Positions 17,096 through 25,969 of a DNA stretch of 42,953 bases are shown piece after piece. Both the position numbers and the translations under genes were made by a program. Position 1 is the first letter of the stretch, and each line of letters starts with the position of its first letter. This DNA is from an uncultured Ruminococcus sp. Lineage in GTDB: Bacteria > Bacillota_A > Clostridia > Oscillospirales > Acutalibacteraceae. Below the pieces are notes generated by a model that was not told where the DNA came from, searched no databases, and saw only the letters and a list, made by a program, of their open reading frames with translations. The stretch spans positions 1-42,953 of the forward strand of contig CADBXH010000003.1 of the NCBI GenBank assembly GCA_902798605.1, in the 5' to 3' direction.

Positions 17096-18262
17096 ATGTT
17101 AGGCAATTTCAGCTACAAAAACGCAACCAAGCTTTATTTCGGAGACGATTCTCTGAAATATCTGAACGAGGAGCTCCCCAAGTACGGCAAGACCGTTCAG
17201 CTAATTTACGGCGGAGGATCGGTCAAAAAAAACGGTATTTATGACGCGGTCGTTGAGATACTCAAAGCCAACGGAAAAACGGTCGTTGAGGACGCGGGAG
17301 TAATGCCCAACCCCACAGCCGACAAGCTCCGCGAGGGCGTTAAGCTCGCGAAAGAAAACAATGTTGATTTTCTGCTTGCGATGGGCGGAGGTTCCTGCTG
17401 CGACTACGCAAAAGCGGTCTCTGTTTCGGTAAACTGCGACGACGACCCGTGGGAGAAATATTACATCCGCTTTGAGGAACCCGACTGCGATATCATCCCC
17501 GTCGGATGTATTCTCACTATGGCGGGCACCGGTTCAGAGATGAACGCGGGCTCGGTAATCACCAACCACGACCAAAAGCTAAAGATCGGCCATGTTTTCG
17601 GTGAGGACGTTATGCCGAAGTTCTCTATCCTCAACCCGAAATTCACTATGTCGCTGCCGAAGAGGCAGATGGTCGCGGGTATATACGATATTTTCAACCA
17701 CATCTGCGAGCAGTATTTCTCGGGCGAGGACGACAACACCTCCGACTATATCGCCGAGGCGCTGATGAAGTCAGTCATTCACAGCTCACTGATCGCCGTT
17801 GAAAACCCCGAGGATTATGAGGCGCGCTCCAACATTATGTGGTCGGCAACCTGGGCGCTCAACACCCTGATCTCAAGAGGTAAAACAACCGACTGGATGG
17901 TACATATGCTCGGTCAGGCTGTAGGCGCTATCACCGACGCTACCCATGGTATGACGCTGGCGGCTGTATCTCTGCCCTACTACAGACTGATCATGCCCTA
18001 CGGACTGAAAAAATTTGTCCGCTTCGCGACAGAGGTCTGGGGCGTCGATCCAAGCGGCAAGAGCGATGAAGAAATCGCAAACGAAGGTCTTGAAGCTCTT
18101 GAAAGCTGGATGAAAAAGATCGGCGTAACAATGAATATCACCGAGCTCGGCGCTGACGAAAGTATGATAGAAGCTATCGCCGACGCGACTATCATCCTCG
18201 ACGGCGGCTACAAGGTGCTCAGCCGTGACGAGGTCGTTGCAGTATTAAAAGCAAGCCTGTAA
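17096..18262 (+). CDS. Iron-containing alcohol dehydrogenase (butanol dehydrogenase-like)
   Basis: Group III alcohol dehydrogenase of 388 residues, reducing aldehydes to alcohols with NAD(P)H. Metal ligands are Asp198 and His202 (GIYDIFNHICEQYF), His270 (WMVHMLGQ) and His284 (DATHGM). The nucleotide-binding glycine segment MGGGSCCDYAK and the MAGTGSEMNAG block are typical of the BdhA/YqhD branch. Ribosome site TAGGAGGATAG is strong. As last gene of the operon with a flavin reductase, it fits aldehyde or redox stress handling, an inference from context. Confidence 0.92.
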   Translation: MLGNFSYKNATKLYFGDDSLKYLNEELPKYGKTVQLIYGGGSVKKNGIYDAVVEILKANGKTVVEDAGVMPNPTADKLREGVKLAKENNVDFLLAMGGGSCCDYAKAVSVSVNCDDDPWEKYYIRFEEPDCDIIPVGCILTMAGTGSEMNAGSVITNHDQKLKIGHVFGEDVMPKFSILNPKFTMSLPKRQMVAGIYDIFNHICEQYFSGEDDNTSDYIAEALMKSVIHSSLIAVENPEDYEARSNIMWSATWALNTLISRGKTTDWMVHMLGQAVGAITDATHGMTLAAVSLPYYRLIMPYGLKKFVRFATEVWGVDPSGKSDEEIANEGLEALESWMKKIGVTMNITELGADESMIEAIADATIILDGGYKVLSRDEVVAVLKASL

Positions 18263-18282
18263 AACGCATTATTACAAACAAA

Positions 18283-18320
18283 CATCCCCAAAAGGAATTC
18301 TTCCTTTGGGGATGATTTTT
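18283..18320. terminator. Convergent terminator
   Basis: Long palindrome CATCCCCAAA-GGAA with its complement, T-rich on both sides, between the dehydrogenase and ktrA genes. Confidence 0.85.
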
Positions 18321-18322
18321 CT

Positions 18323-18970
18323 TTATTTTATTTTTAATACTCTTTGAATATCGGATTCCTTTGCGGTAACCAGCGCGATATCTTCTTTCTCCATTACTGT
18401 ATCGGGTGCGGGAACGAACACATCGCCGCCGCGCTTTAATGTGAGAACATTGATTTTGTATTTTTTTCGGACATCGAGCTGCATAAGCGTCTTGCCGAAC
18501 CAATCCTTGGGGACCTTGATCTCATAGATCGAATTTTCATCATCGATCTTAATAAAGTCGAGGATATTGTCAGACGCGTATTTTGTAGCTATGCGATGCG
18601 CCATTTGCATTTCGGGATATACGACCTCGTCCGCGCCGTTCCTGAGCAAAAACTTCATATGAATATCATTTGTGGCGCGGGATATAACCATTTTAGCGCC
18701 AAGCTCTTTGAGCAGCGAGGTCGTCTCAAGCGATGACTGGAACTGCCCGCCGAGGGCTACAATGCAGACATCATAGTTGTCTATTCCGAGCGAACGCAAA
18801 AACTCGGCGTTTGTGCTGTCGCCTATCTGCGCGTAGGTAACGTAGGGCAGCACATCATTGACGCGTTCCTCAACAATATCAACCGCCATAACCTCGCAGT
18901 TGAGTTCTTCCATACGTTTGGCAACACGGCTGCCGAACTGACCTAAACCGATTATCAATACTGTTTTCAT
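18323..18970 (-). CDS. ktrA: KtrA/TrkA-type regulatory subunit of a K+ channel
   Basis: Cytoplasmic RCK protein that gates the membrane subunit by nucleotide binding. At 215 residues it has one RCK_N (GLGQFGSRVAKRMEELNCEV with an acidic Asp after the second strand, AVD) and one RCK_C domain (about 135-215), the length of KtrA rather than the double-length TrkA. It begins 11 bp after the ktrB stop, in the same operon. Upstream of the operon I looked for, and did not see, a c-di-AMP (ydaO) riboswitch. Confidence 0.9.
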   Translation of the reverse strand: MKTVLIIGLGQFGSRVAKRMEELNCEVMAVDIVEERVNDVLPYVTYAQIGDSTNAEFLRSLGIDNYDVCIVALGGQFQSSLETTSLLKELGAKMVISRATNDIHMKFLLRNGADEVVYPEMQMAHRIATKYASDNILDFIKIDDENSIYEIKVPKDWFGKTLMQLDVRKKYKINVLTLKRGGDVFVPAPDTVMEKEDIALVTAKESDIQRVLKIK

Positions 18971-18981
18971 AATTCTTCTCC

Positions 18982-20343
18982 TTATCCGACTGAAATTTTA
19001 CCGAGAGGCAAGCGTGAGTTTAGACTTTCTGCCGACGGGACCGCTGCGTAAATCAGCGTCAGTCCGCCGACTCTGCCAAAGAACATCAGTATCATCAATA
19101 GTATCCGCGAAATGATTGACATCTTAACGGTAATACCGAGCGTTAGTCCGACCGTACCGATTGCCGAGCTTGTTTCAAATAGGCATTTCAGCAAGGAAAT
19201 ACCCTCTACCCTGCTGATGATGATTCCCGTCGTAATAGACAGGAAAAGGTACATAAACAAAATCGCGCCCGCGGTGCGTACTGTCTCGTCAGACACCCTT
19301 CTTTTATGGCACTGAACATCGTTTCTTCTGCCGAAAACCGTGATGGCGGACATAAACAGCACGGCTATTGTAGTTGTTTTCATACCGCCCGCGGTAGATC
19401 CGGGCGATCCGCCGATGAGCATCAGAAAAATCATAACCGTCGTGCCCGACTGATTCATCGTCGAAAGATCCTGCGTATTAAAGCCCGCCGTCCTTGTTGT
19501 AACGGATTGAAACAGTGAGCTTATGATCCGTTCACCCATATCCATATTGCTGTATTCGCCGAAGAAGAAGTACAGCGCCGGCACGAATATCAGCAAAAAG
19601 CTGGTTATAAATACGACCTTTGTTTGCAGTGAATAACGCTTAATCCTAAACTTGAAGGTCGCGATATCTCCCCAAACAAGAAAGCCGATACCGCCCGTTA
19701 TGATAAGCAGCATAATTATAGTATTGACATAAATATTGCTGCTGTATGACGTAAGCGAAGAAAACTGTCCCCTGATTCCCATCAGGTCGAAGCCCGCGTT
19801 ACAAAAAGCGGAGATCGAGTGGAACAGCGAATACCAAATGCCCTTCAATATCCCGAAGTCCCTGCAAAATACAGGCGCAAGCAGCGCGGCTCCGGACAGT
19901 TCTATAATAAGCGATGTCTTGAGAATAAACCCTGTGATCTTAACCATTCCCGAGACGCGAGGGGCGTTGATCGAATCCTGCATCGTACTTCTGTGCTTAA
20001 GTCCGATCTTTCTGCCCGATAACCTCAATATAGTAAGGCCGATAGTGACAACGCCCATACCGCCGATCTGAATAAGGCTAAGAATTACCGCCTGACCGAA
20101 AAACGACCAGTGGGTCGCCGTATCTCTGACGACAAGTCCCGTAACACATGTTGCGGAAACCGCGGTAAACATACAGTCGGAAAAAGGAGTAACACTGCCG
20201 TCATGTGAAGCAATCGGCAGCATAAGCAGCAGGGTTCCTGCCATTATCAAACAAAAGAAGCTGACGATAATTATCCGGAAAGAGGACATCATTTTTTGTT
20301 TCTTTTGTGGCTTTTGTGTTTTTTGTTTTAACGGTTGAATCAT
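18982..20343 (-). CDS. ktrB: KtrB/TrkH-type K+ translocating subunit
   Basis: Membrane protein of 453 residues with four repeated M-P-M units. Selectivity-filter segments are recognisable: ATCVTGLVVRD, HSISAFCNAGFDLMG, VTTRTAGFNTQDL and SSAIGTVGLTLG. It couples K+ uptake to the Na+ or proton gradient with KtrA as partner. The N-terminus is Lys/Gln-rich and cytoplasmic. The ATG has AGAGGTG upstream. First gene of a two-gene operon. Confidence 0.92.
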   Translation of the reverse strand: MIQPLKQKTQKPQKKQKMMSSFRIIIVSFFCLIMAGTLLLMLPIASHDGSVTPFSDCMFTAVSATCVTGLVVRDTATHWSFFGQAVILSLIQIGGMGVVTIGLTILRLSGRKIGLKHRSTMQDSINAPRVSGMVKITGFILKTSLIIELSGAALLAPVFCRDFGILKGIWYSLFHSISAFCNAGFDLMGIRGQFSSLTSYSSNIYVNTIIMLLIITGGIGFLVWGDIATFKFRIKRYSLQTKVVFITSFLLIFVPALYFFFGEYSNMDMGERIISSLFQSVTTRTAGFNTQDLSTMNQSGTTVMIFLMLIGGSPGSTAGGMKTTTIAVLFMSAITVFGRRNDVQCHKRRVSDETVRTAGAILFMYLFLSITTGIIISRVEGISLLKCLFETSSAIGTVGLTLGITVKMSIISRILLMILMFFGRVGGLTLIYAAVPSAESLNSRLPLGKISVG

Positions 20344-20477
20344 TTCACACCTCTGTAAGCTGTATTAAAACTTATGAAATAACACTTTTCATATTATACT
20401 ACAAGTTTTTAAATACTGCAATAACAAAAATCATATTGTCAAAATCAATTCCAAGCAAAATCGAATAATAGTTTTTC

Positions 20478-20507
20478 TTGCCAATTTCTTTTGATTTGTG
20501 CTATAAT
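20478..20507 (+). promoter_or_regulatory. Promoter of the TIR gene
   Basis: TTGCCA (20478-20483), 18-bp spacer ending in TGC, TATAAT (20502-20507); an extended -10. Confidence 0.55.
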
Positions 20508-20557
20508 AATCATATACTTATACACTGTGTTTGAAATATAACGACCCGGAGGTTATT

Positions 20558-23500
20558 ATGAATATAAATTACAAATATGACGCGTTTATAACATATCGTC
20601 ATCTAAGTCCCGACAAACCTATCGCCGAAAAGCTGCAAAAGCTGCTTGAAGGATATGTTCCGCCTAAGGGGATCGGACAAAAAGGCCGGCGTCTGCACCT
20701 TTTCAGAGACCAGACCGAGCTGCCTACCAGCGTGGATCTGGGCAGTTCTATACGCGAGGCGCTCGCTCAATCACGGTATCTGATAGTCGTGTGCTCCGCC
20801 GAAACGGAAAAATCGCGCTGGTGTATGGAAGAGATAGATTATTTTAAATCACTGCACGGGTATTCTAACGAAAATATCCTGACACTCCTATGCTCCCCCG
20901 ACGGCACTGTGACTTTCCCCGAGGCACTGCGATTTGAAACGGTGATGGTTGAAGACGAATACGGTTTTCACGCCGAGAAGCGCGAGATAGAACCGCTCGC
21001 GGCAAACGTAAGCGCGCCGACTCTCTCTCAGTCTCAAAAGCTGCTTAAAACAGAGTTTTTGCGCCTTGCCGCCTCGCTTTACGGCTGCTCGTATGACGAA
21101 TTATACCGCCGAGATCAAAGACGCAAAAACCGCAGGCGCGTTTCGACCGCGGTTACTGTAGCGGCGATCCTTGCGGTAATTTCTCTGGCAAGCCTCGCGG
21201 CGCTGTTTACGATAAGCTCGCAAAAAGCGCAGATCGAAAACGACGTTCGCGAGCTGAATATAAGCCAGGCAAAATCTCTTGCGAAGGAGTCCGTGGAACT
21301 CGAGAAAAACGGCGACCTTTACGGTGCGTTGGCAGCCTCGGTACAATCGCTCGAATTATCAGAGGAAGAGTCTATCCCTATGCAGAACACCGCCGTTTCT
21401 CAGGCAACGAAGCTCTCGGGCGCATACGAAAACGAGATTTTCACCGCGGTAGCGAAGTTCGACCAAAAGGACACTATAACTGACTTTGTTATGCTCGACG
21501 GCGGCAAGCGGCTTTTCAGCAGTGATATTGGAAACAGTTATCTTTGGGATACCGAGACGGGAGAAAAAATTGAAGAATATAAAACAAATCCAACTGACAT
21601 TTCAATCTATAAAGACCATTTGCTCGGCTCCGGAACGACTGACACGGCAAAAATTGAAAACATTTCATTTGATATAAAAGGCAGTCTTATAATAAACAAA
21701 AATTTGACATTTCATCCCGATGGCAAGAAAAACACAGAAAATGCAGTTTATTTAAAAATTGACGGTGATGTAGACGATAAGAAAAAAGGTTCAATAATCA
21801 AAATAGATCCAAAAGACGGCAGTGCCGCATGGGAATACGCTTCGTATGAATCGGGAATATCTTCTATTTCCAAAGCTACTGCTGACGGAGTAACGGCAGA
21901 GACTCTTAAAAAGGCTTTGGTTATTTCTCCCTCTGACGGAAAAATTATAGCTTCCGTTGATATTAAGGAAATTGAAAAGCACTCCGGAACACTAACATGT
22001 GATCTCTATTATCAAAATAATCATCTTGCAGTTTGTTATAAAACCGGTAATACATATGCTTTAGACCTTTACTCGCGTGAAAATAACAACTTTAAGTTTT
22101 TATGGAACAAAAAATTCGATAACTATACAAATGCTTACAAATACGAACTGTTGATTGACAGTGGCCACGTATTCTTCGCTGCGGAAACCGATAACTCGTA
22201 TTTTTCAACAGCGCATTTTCAGGCGCTTAACATAAAAAACGGCAACACTGTTTTTAACTTTGACGGCGATACCGAGATACACGGCGGCGAGATCTTTTTA
22301 GGTTCGATCCCGAAAAACGCAAATGGTATTAACATTAACGCCTTTGTGGCAATTGAAGGAAATCAGTTTGTTATAATAAATTCAGACAACGGACAAATAA
22401 TTTCAAAAACCATTCTTGCTGACGACGTACTTGAAATGCGTATTTCCGATAAAGGATATATACTTTTCACAGATGCCGGAGGATATGAAATCATGGTTTC
22501 TCTTTCCAATATGCTGGCAGGCAAAAAAGAAACCACGTTCTTTCTAAACAATGATTTTCATTCAAATTTGAAAAAAGCGTCGTACTGCAATGGATCTTAC
22601 GCAGTTACGGATGCTCAAAAGACAACGACTACACTGTACCGTTATGTAAAGAACAAAAACGCCAAACAGATCAATATAAAAGGTCAGAAAGAAAACGAAC
22701 ATAACAAAACCAGCTACCTGCTTAATCCGAGCCAAACAAAAGCTGTCATCGGCCAATCATCTTCGGCTTCATCATTTTCCGAATCAGAAGGCCTGTATTA
22801 TATTGTTGACGCAAAAACAAATTCTGTTGAAAGCACATTTAAACCCAAGGGAAGAGCGACAATCATCGGCTTTTTGGGAGATAACAAACTTGCTCTGTCA
22901 TCCTATACTAATGTTTATGTGTATGACACTGAAACCGGCAAGATAATAACTGAGTTCAATAACGATAAATACGATATAAGCCAATCGGTTGTTTGCTCAA
23001 AAGAAGGAAAGCTTTATTTGAAAGATAATAAAAACAATTATCTGTACGAGTACGATGGAAAATCAGAACCCAAAATTATTTTTGACGCAAATAAATCGGG
23101 ATATGAACGTATTCGTAAGTTCTTTGTTTCTACAAACATTTCTTATATCGCTATAGATGTTCAAGACAAAGAATCTGTCGGTCATATCATTACTATCACT
23201 CCCGATACCGGCGATGTAACAACACTTCTTTCACAAAAAGACTACTATAAAATAGATGCGGTTTGCTGGTCACCCGACGACAGCGAATTGAGAATGTTGA
23301 TCAATGAAACTGTTTATATTTTTGATTGTTCAACAGGGGATAACGAAACTCTGCCCGAGCATGAATGTACCGTTGTGAATCTGATCGATGTCAACGGCTC
23401 GCTTTGCGTGTTGGATATAACCGGAAAACTTGTAAAAACCGTTAAGGAAAACGACGCTTATTCCGAAGCGAAATCAATTGATCTTGATATAAACGAACCA

Positions 23501-23758
23501 TCCTCAAAGGAGTTTTCTTTCACTTCATATCGAGATGGCGCAGGTGCCATAGAATACGGAAACTCTAAAGTATGGCTGTTTGACAGCGACAACTTTGAGA
23601 TAACTGCCGTAATCAACTATCCTGCGGATATCAACACCGACACTCAACAAATAATAACTCTTTGTAACGCAGAACTGACAGCTTTCCCGCTTCTAACGCC
23701 TTCGGAAACCTGCGACTTTGCAAAGGGGATTATGTTGAAGCCGGATGAAGAAGAATAA
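20558..23758 (+). CDS. TIR domain - transmembrane helix - beta-propeller-like protein
   Basis: Protein of 1066 residues. A TIR domain fills residues 5-140: YDAFITYRH (box 1), LFRDQTELP (box 2 region) and SRWCMEEIDYF, where Glu92 (four after Trp88) aligns with the catalytic Glu of TIR NADases. After RRDQRRKNRRR a single membrane helix spans about 195-219; basic residues before it predict the TIR inside and the C-terminal 840 residues outside. Next is a helical linker (AKSLAKESVELEKNGDLYGA) like the one before WD40 repeats in nSTAND proteins, then many beta-strand repeats with phrases such as YLWDTETG and YVYDTETGKI, indicating propellers of WD40/PQQ kind. No NTPase domain is present. Start at 20558 has CGGAGG upstream. 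It is a single-gene unit with its own promoter. Function probably sensing or defence; unproven. Confidence 0.85.
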   Translation: MNINYKYDAFITYRHLSPDKPIAEKLQKLLEGYVPPKGIGQKGRRLHLFRDQTELPTSVDLGSSIREALAQSRYLIVVCSAETEKSRWCMEEIDYFKSLHGYSNENILTLLCSPDGTVTFPEALRFETVMVEDEYGFHAEKREIEPLAANVSAPTLSQSQKLLKTEFLRLAASLYGCSYDELYRRDQRRKNRRRVSTAVTVAAILAVISLASLAALFTISSQKAQIENDVRELNISQAKSLAKESVELEKNGDLYGALAASVQSLELSEEESIPMQNTAVSQATKLSGAYENEIFTAVAKFDQKDTITDFVMLDGGKRLFSSDIGNSYLWDTETGEKIEEYKTNPTDISIYKDHLLGSGTTDTAKIENISFDIKGSLIINKNLTFHPDGKKNTENAVYLKIDGDVDDKKKGSIIKIDPKDGSAAWEYASYESGISSISKATADGVTAETLKKALVISPSDGKIIASVDIKEIEKHSGTLTCDLYYQNNHLAVCYKTGNTYALDLYSRENNNFKFLWNKKFDNYTNAYKYELLIDSGHVFFAAETDNSYFSTAHFQALNIKNGNTVFNFDGDTEIHGGEIFLGSIPKNANGININAFVAIEGNQFVIINSDNGQIISKTILADDVLEMRISDKGYILFTDAGGYEIMVSLSNMLAGKKETTFFLNNDFHSNLKKASYCNGSYAVTDAQKTTTTLYRYVKNKNAKQINIKGQKENEHNKTSYLLNPSQTKAVIGQSSSASSFSESEGLYYIVDAKTNSVESTFKPKGRATIIGFLGDNKLALSSYTNVYVYDTETGKIITEFNNDKYDISQSVVCSKEGKLYLKDNKNNYLYEYDGKSEPKIIFDANKSGYERIRKFFVSTNISYIAIDVQDKESVGHIITITPDTGDVTTLLSQKDYYKIDAVCWSPDDSELRMLINETVYIFDCSTGDNETLPEHECTVVNLIDVNGSLCVLDITGKLVKTVKENDAYSEAKSIDLDINEPSSKEFSFTSYRDGAGAIEYGNSKVWLFDSDNFEITAVINYPADINTDTQQIITLCNAELTAFPLLTPSETCDFAKGIMLKPDEEE

Positions 23759-23773
23759 TTGATGATTTAACTT

Positions 23774-23814
23774 AAAACAGGAGCTTACCAAATCGGTAAA
23801 CTCCTGTTTTATTT
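23774..23814. terminator. Bidirectional terminator
   Basis: AAAACAGGAG-TTACC pairs with its complement around a 4-nt loop with T runs on both sides, between the TIR gene and the convergent deacetylase gene. Confidence 0.85.
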
Positions 23815-24522
23815 TATCCTTTTGATTTGTACACCTGTCGGATAGCCGTCTGCTGTTCCCGTTCTGTCTATCAGCGCACCGTTTTTGTCGTAGTCGGGAT
23901 GAACCATTATCTCGGTATCGTCGGGGATTTTGCCGAGCTCAACATCAGACATCCTGCCGAAATGCGCGGTCGTTTCAAAGCCCTGAGCGAGCCAGAAAGA
24001 GTTATCTATCCTGCCGTCGGTCATAATCGGGCGTTCGGGCGTATCGAAGGTTCGGTTTATCCTGATCCTTTTTATTCCGTTCTTGCGGCAGACTTCGGCA
24101 ACAATCGGAGCTATGTGAACAAAGGTGTGGATATAGTGGTGAGAATCCGCGCGGACGACATTGATACCCGCCTGCCTTATCCGCTTTATCTGCGCCGCAA
24201 GCTCGATAAAGACCGCCGCCTGCTCGCGTTCGGTAAGCGGGCAGGGGTTTTTTAGGTACTCTTTATGAAACCGTCCGCCGGCAACAAACGCCGAAACGGT
24301 TTTTATCTCCTCTGTCAGCGGCGCTCCCTCTGTCAGGTTAAGGTGCACGCCGATTTTGCCGGCAAATCCGAGACTCGCCGCAAGAGCTGCCGCCTCATCA
24401 AAGTACTCGCCGTTAGCCATCATCGTCGTGCCGTCGATCAGCTCTTTTTCGATCGCCTCGGCTATCGCGAGCGTGCAGCTTTTGCTCATTCCGAAATCGT
24501 CGCCGTTAATAAACAAGCTCAT
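23809..24522 (-). CDS. YdjC/ChbG-family carbohydrate deacetylase
   Basis: Predicted metal-dependent deacetylase of acetylated di- or oligosaccharides, 237 residues, no signal peptide. Motifs of the family: INGDDFGMS with Asp8/Asp9, VHLNLTEG with His60, and RADSHHYIHTF with Asp126, His128/His129 and His132; the C-terminal MVHPDYD is also typical. Last gene of a four-gene minus-strand operon; its ATG overlaps the preceding stop by 4 nt. Its partners do not reveal the sugar. Confidence 0.88.
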   Translation of the reverse strand: MSLFINGDDFGMSKSCTLAIAEAIEKELIDGTTMMANGEYFDEAAALAASLGFAGKIGVHLNLTEGAPLTEEIKTVSAFVAGGRFHKEYLKNPCPLTEREQAAVFIELAAQIKRIRQAGINVVRADSHHYIHTFVHIAPIVAEVCRKNGIKRIRINRTFDTPERPIMTDGRIDNSFWLAQGFETTAHFGRMSDVELGKIPDDTEIMVHPDYDKNGALIDRTGTADGYPTGVQIKRIK

Positions 24523-24929
24523 TTTGTGTCCTCTTGATCTCTTATCATATCGTTCAGCGCGTTCGTAAAATCGCTGAAATGCTTCGGGAAATTATTAGAT
24601 CCGCTCGCGTAGAGCTTTCTGCCGCCGTTCACCTCAGCCGTGAAAATGAACTGCCACCCGTCCCTTACGCCGCGCGGGTTCGCGCCGCTGAACTTATCCC
24701 ATTTGATTATCTCACATTCGTTGAGGAGGTTCATTATCTCAGCCGTGCCAATCTTAGCGCTGCCAAAAGGCACGCGCTCGTCGCCGTCCCGGTTATAGCG
24801 CAGCCTGTACAAAGTGAGCCTTGTGCTCTCCCCCTCGCAAATCAGCTCGTAGACCTCTGAGCCTCTCATACCGCTCATCGTGAGTTCAATTTTTGTAAAA
24901 TCCGTGATTCGTTCCTTTGAAAACAGCAT
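24519..24929 (-). CDS. Conserved protein of unknown function
   Basis: Protein of 136 residues, soluble, predicted alpha/beta with an antiparallel sheet (ELICEGESTRLTLYRLRYN, GWQFIFTAEVNGGRKLYASG) and a C-terminal helix after SNNFPKHFSDFTNAL. I recall the GSNNFPKHF pattern from uncharacterised clostridial proteins but can assign no function. The ATG at 24929 has GAGGG at short distance. It is translationally coupled to the deacetylase gene (ATGA overlap) and 18 bp after the TfoX gene. Confidence 0.75.
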   Translation of the reverse strand: MLFSKERITDFTKIELTMSGMRGSEVYELICEGESTRLTLYRLRYNRDGDERVPFGSAKIGTAEIMNLLNECEIIKWDKFSGANPRGVRDGWQFIFTAEVNGGRKLYASGSNNFPKHFSDFTNALNDMIRDQEDTK

Positions 24930-24947
24930 AATACCCTCGCGATTTGA

Positions 24948-25265
24948 TTATTTTTTCTTTTTCTTAGGCGCGGGAAGCTCGGGGAGCATCGCGTTAAAAA
25001 GCTCGCAAAGGAACTCTTTATTGTCGATATCCTCAACAAGCAGCATTTCCTTTGCTCCCTCGTAGGGCAGCTCAAACGGAGCGTCGGGCATTAATTCTTT
25101 TGCGGATTTGGTGGGCTTTACAAGGAAGCGGTCGTCATATATTCCGCCGATGACCTTGCCCTGATAATAGATTATGTACTCGCCCATCATCGCCCTGTGC
25201 GTGATCTCGTCAAGCTCGGAGAGCTGTTCCAATACAAATTCAAGATACTCTTTTGAAGAAGCCAT
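24948..25265 (-). CDS. TfoX N-terminal-domain protein
   Basis: Protein of 105 residues matching the TfoX_N/Sxy N-terminal domain: YLEFVLEQLSEL, THRAMMGEYIIYYQGKVIGG, IYDDRFLVKPT and EMLLVEDIDNKEFLCELF. The full TfoX of competence control also has a C-terminal domain, absent here; stand-alone N domains are common in Clostridia and of unknown role. The lysine tail (KKKKK) is notable. ATG with GAGGTG upstream; 9 bp after the upstream small gene. Confidence 0.85.
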   Translation of the reverse strand: MASSKEYLEFVLEQLSELDEITHRAMMGEYIIYYQGKVIGGIYDDRFLVKPTKSAKELMPDAPFELPYEGAKEMLLVEDIDNKEFLCELFNAMLPELPAPKKKKK

Positions 25266-25274
25266 AATTACACC

Positions 25275-25511
25275 TCAATACTCGGTTTTTATCTCTGTGA
25301 CGTTGTACGTCCTTTTGAATTCCTGCTCGTCCTTTTTAGAGCGGATAAGCATTACCTCTTTAAAACTTCCGTCTTTTTTGTCCTTAAAACCCGCGACCTT
25401 TTCACCCGTGCAGATAGAGCTGCGTATCACGGCGTACTGAGTTTCGGGGTCAAAGGGTGTGATATCAAAATGCCCGGACTTGCCAAAGCCCGAAAACCTG
25501 TGCTTTTTCAT
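25275..25511 (-). CDS. Small conserved protein, first gene of the operon
   Basis: Protein of 78 residues: a Lys/Phe/Gly-rich N-terminus (KKHRFSGFGKSGH), then a conserved core around VIRSSICTGEKVAGF and EVMLIRSKKDEQEF. Similar short proteins in Clostridia are sometimes labelled aspartate dehydrogenase, but nothing here supports an enzyme: it is far too short and has no nucleotide-binding motif. AGAGGTG precedes the ATG. Opens the operon with TfoX_N, the 136-residue protein and the deacetylase. Confidence 0.75.
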   Translation of the reverse strand: MKKHRFSGFGKSGHFDITPFDPETQYAVIRSSICTGEKVAGFKDKKDGSFKEVMLIRSKKDEQEFKRTYNVTEIKTEY

Positions 25512-25606
25512 ATTATCACCTCTGAACTAATTATATAAGTAAAAAAGTGTTGACCTGTGTGATGATTTGCCGATTTTTTATGGTTTCTAAAACGCCGAGA
25601 AATATC

Positions 25607-25634
25607 AAAAACCGCTGTAAAACAGCGGTTTTTG
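25607..25634 (-). terminator. Terminator of tRNA-Ala(GGC)
   Basis: AAAACCGCTGT pairs with ACAGCGGTTTT around a tiny loop, directly after the CCA end of the tRNA on the minus strand. Confidence 0.8.
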
Positions 25635-25637
25635 CTT

Positions 25638-25713
25638 TGGTGGAGATAACGGGGCTCGAACCCGTGACCTCTTGACTGCCAGTCAAGCACTCTCCCAGCT
25701 GAGCTATACCCCC
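25638..25713 (-). tRNA. tRNA-Ala (anticodon GGC)
   Basis: 76-nt cloverleaf with encoded CCA. Acceptor GGGGGTA/TATCTCC, D arm TAGCTCAGCTGGGAGAGT, anticodon stem CTTGA/TCAAG with loop CTGGCAG, and T arm with GGTTCGAGCC. Confidence 0.95.
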
Positions 25714-25861
25714 AAATATTTCAGCGGTTCTTAAACCATATATATATTACATTATGTTTTGGGATATGTCAAGTGCGGAAAAAGATATTGATCCTTTAGT
25801 TTTTTTGAAAAATTTTTAATAAAATCGAAAAAAATCTAAAAAACTTAAAAATAACAGATTT

Positions 25862-25897
25862 TTTGTTAGGGTTTTGTTATAGTCGGTGTGTTATTAT
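25862..25897 (+). promoter_or_regulatory. Copy 3 of the TTTGTWA-N14-TCG-N3-TG-N-TATnnT promoter motif
   Basis: TTTGTTA (25862-25868), TCG (25883-25885), TG (25889-25890), TATTAT (25892-25897). The leader that follows is shared with 36652-36723, including an inverted repeat (GTCA.GGG and CCCTGAC) before the ribosome site. Confidence 0.6.
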
Positions 25898-25969
25898 ATA
25901 GCCACAGTCAAGGGAGACAACAAAAACAAAACGCCCTGACAAATTTCAAATATAAAGGAGATAAGAAAA

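Noticed and set aside
20344..20477. c-di-AMP (ydaO-type) riboswitch before ktrBA
   Set aside because: No long structured leader is present; the gap to the divergent TIR gene is short and AT-rich.
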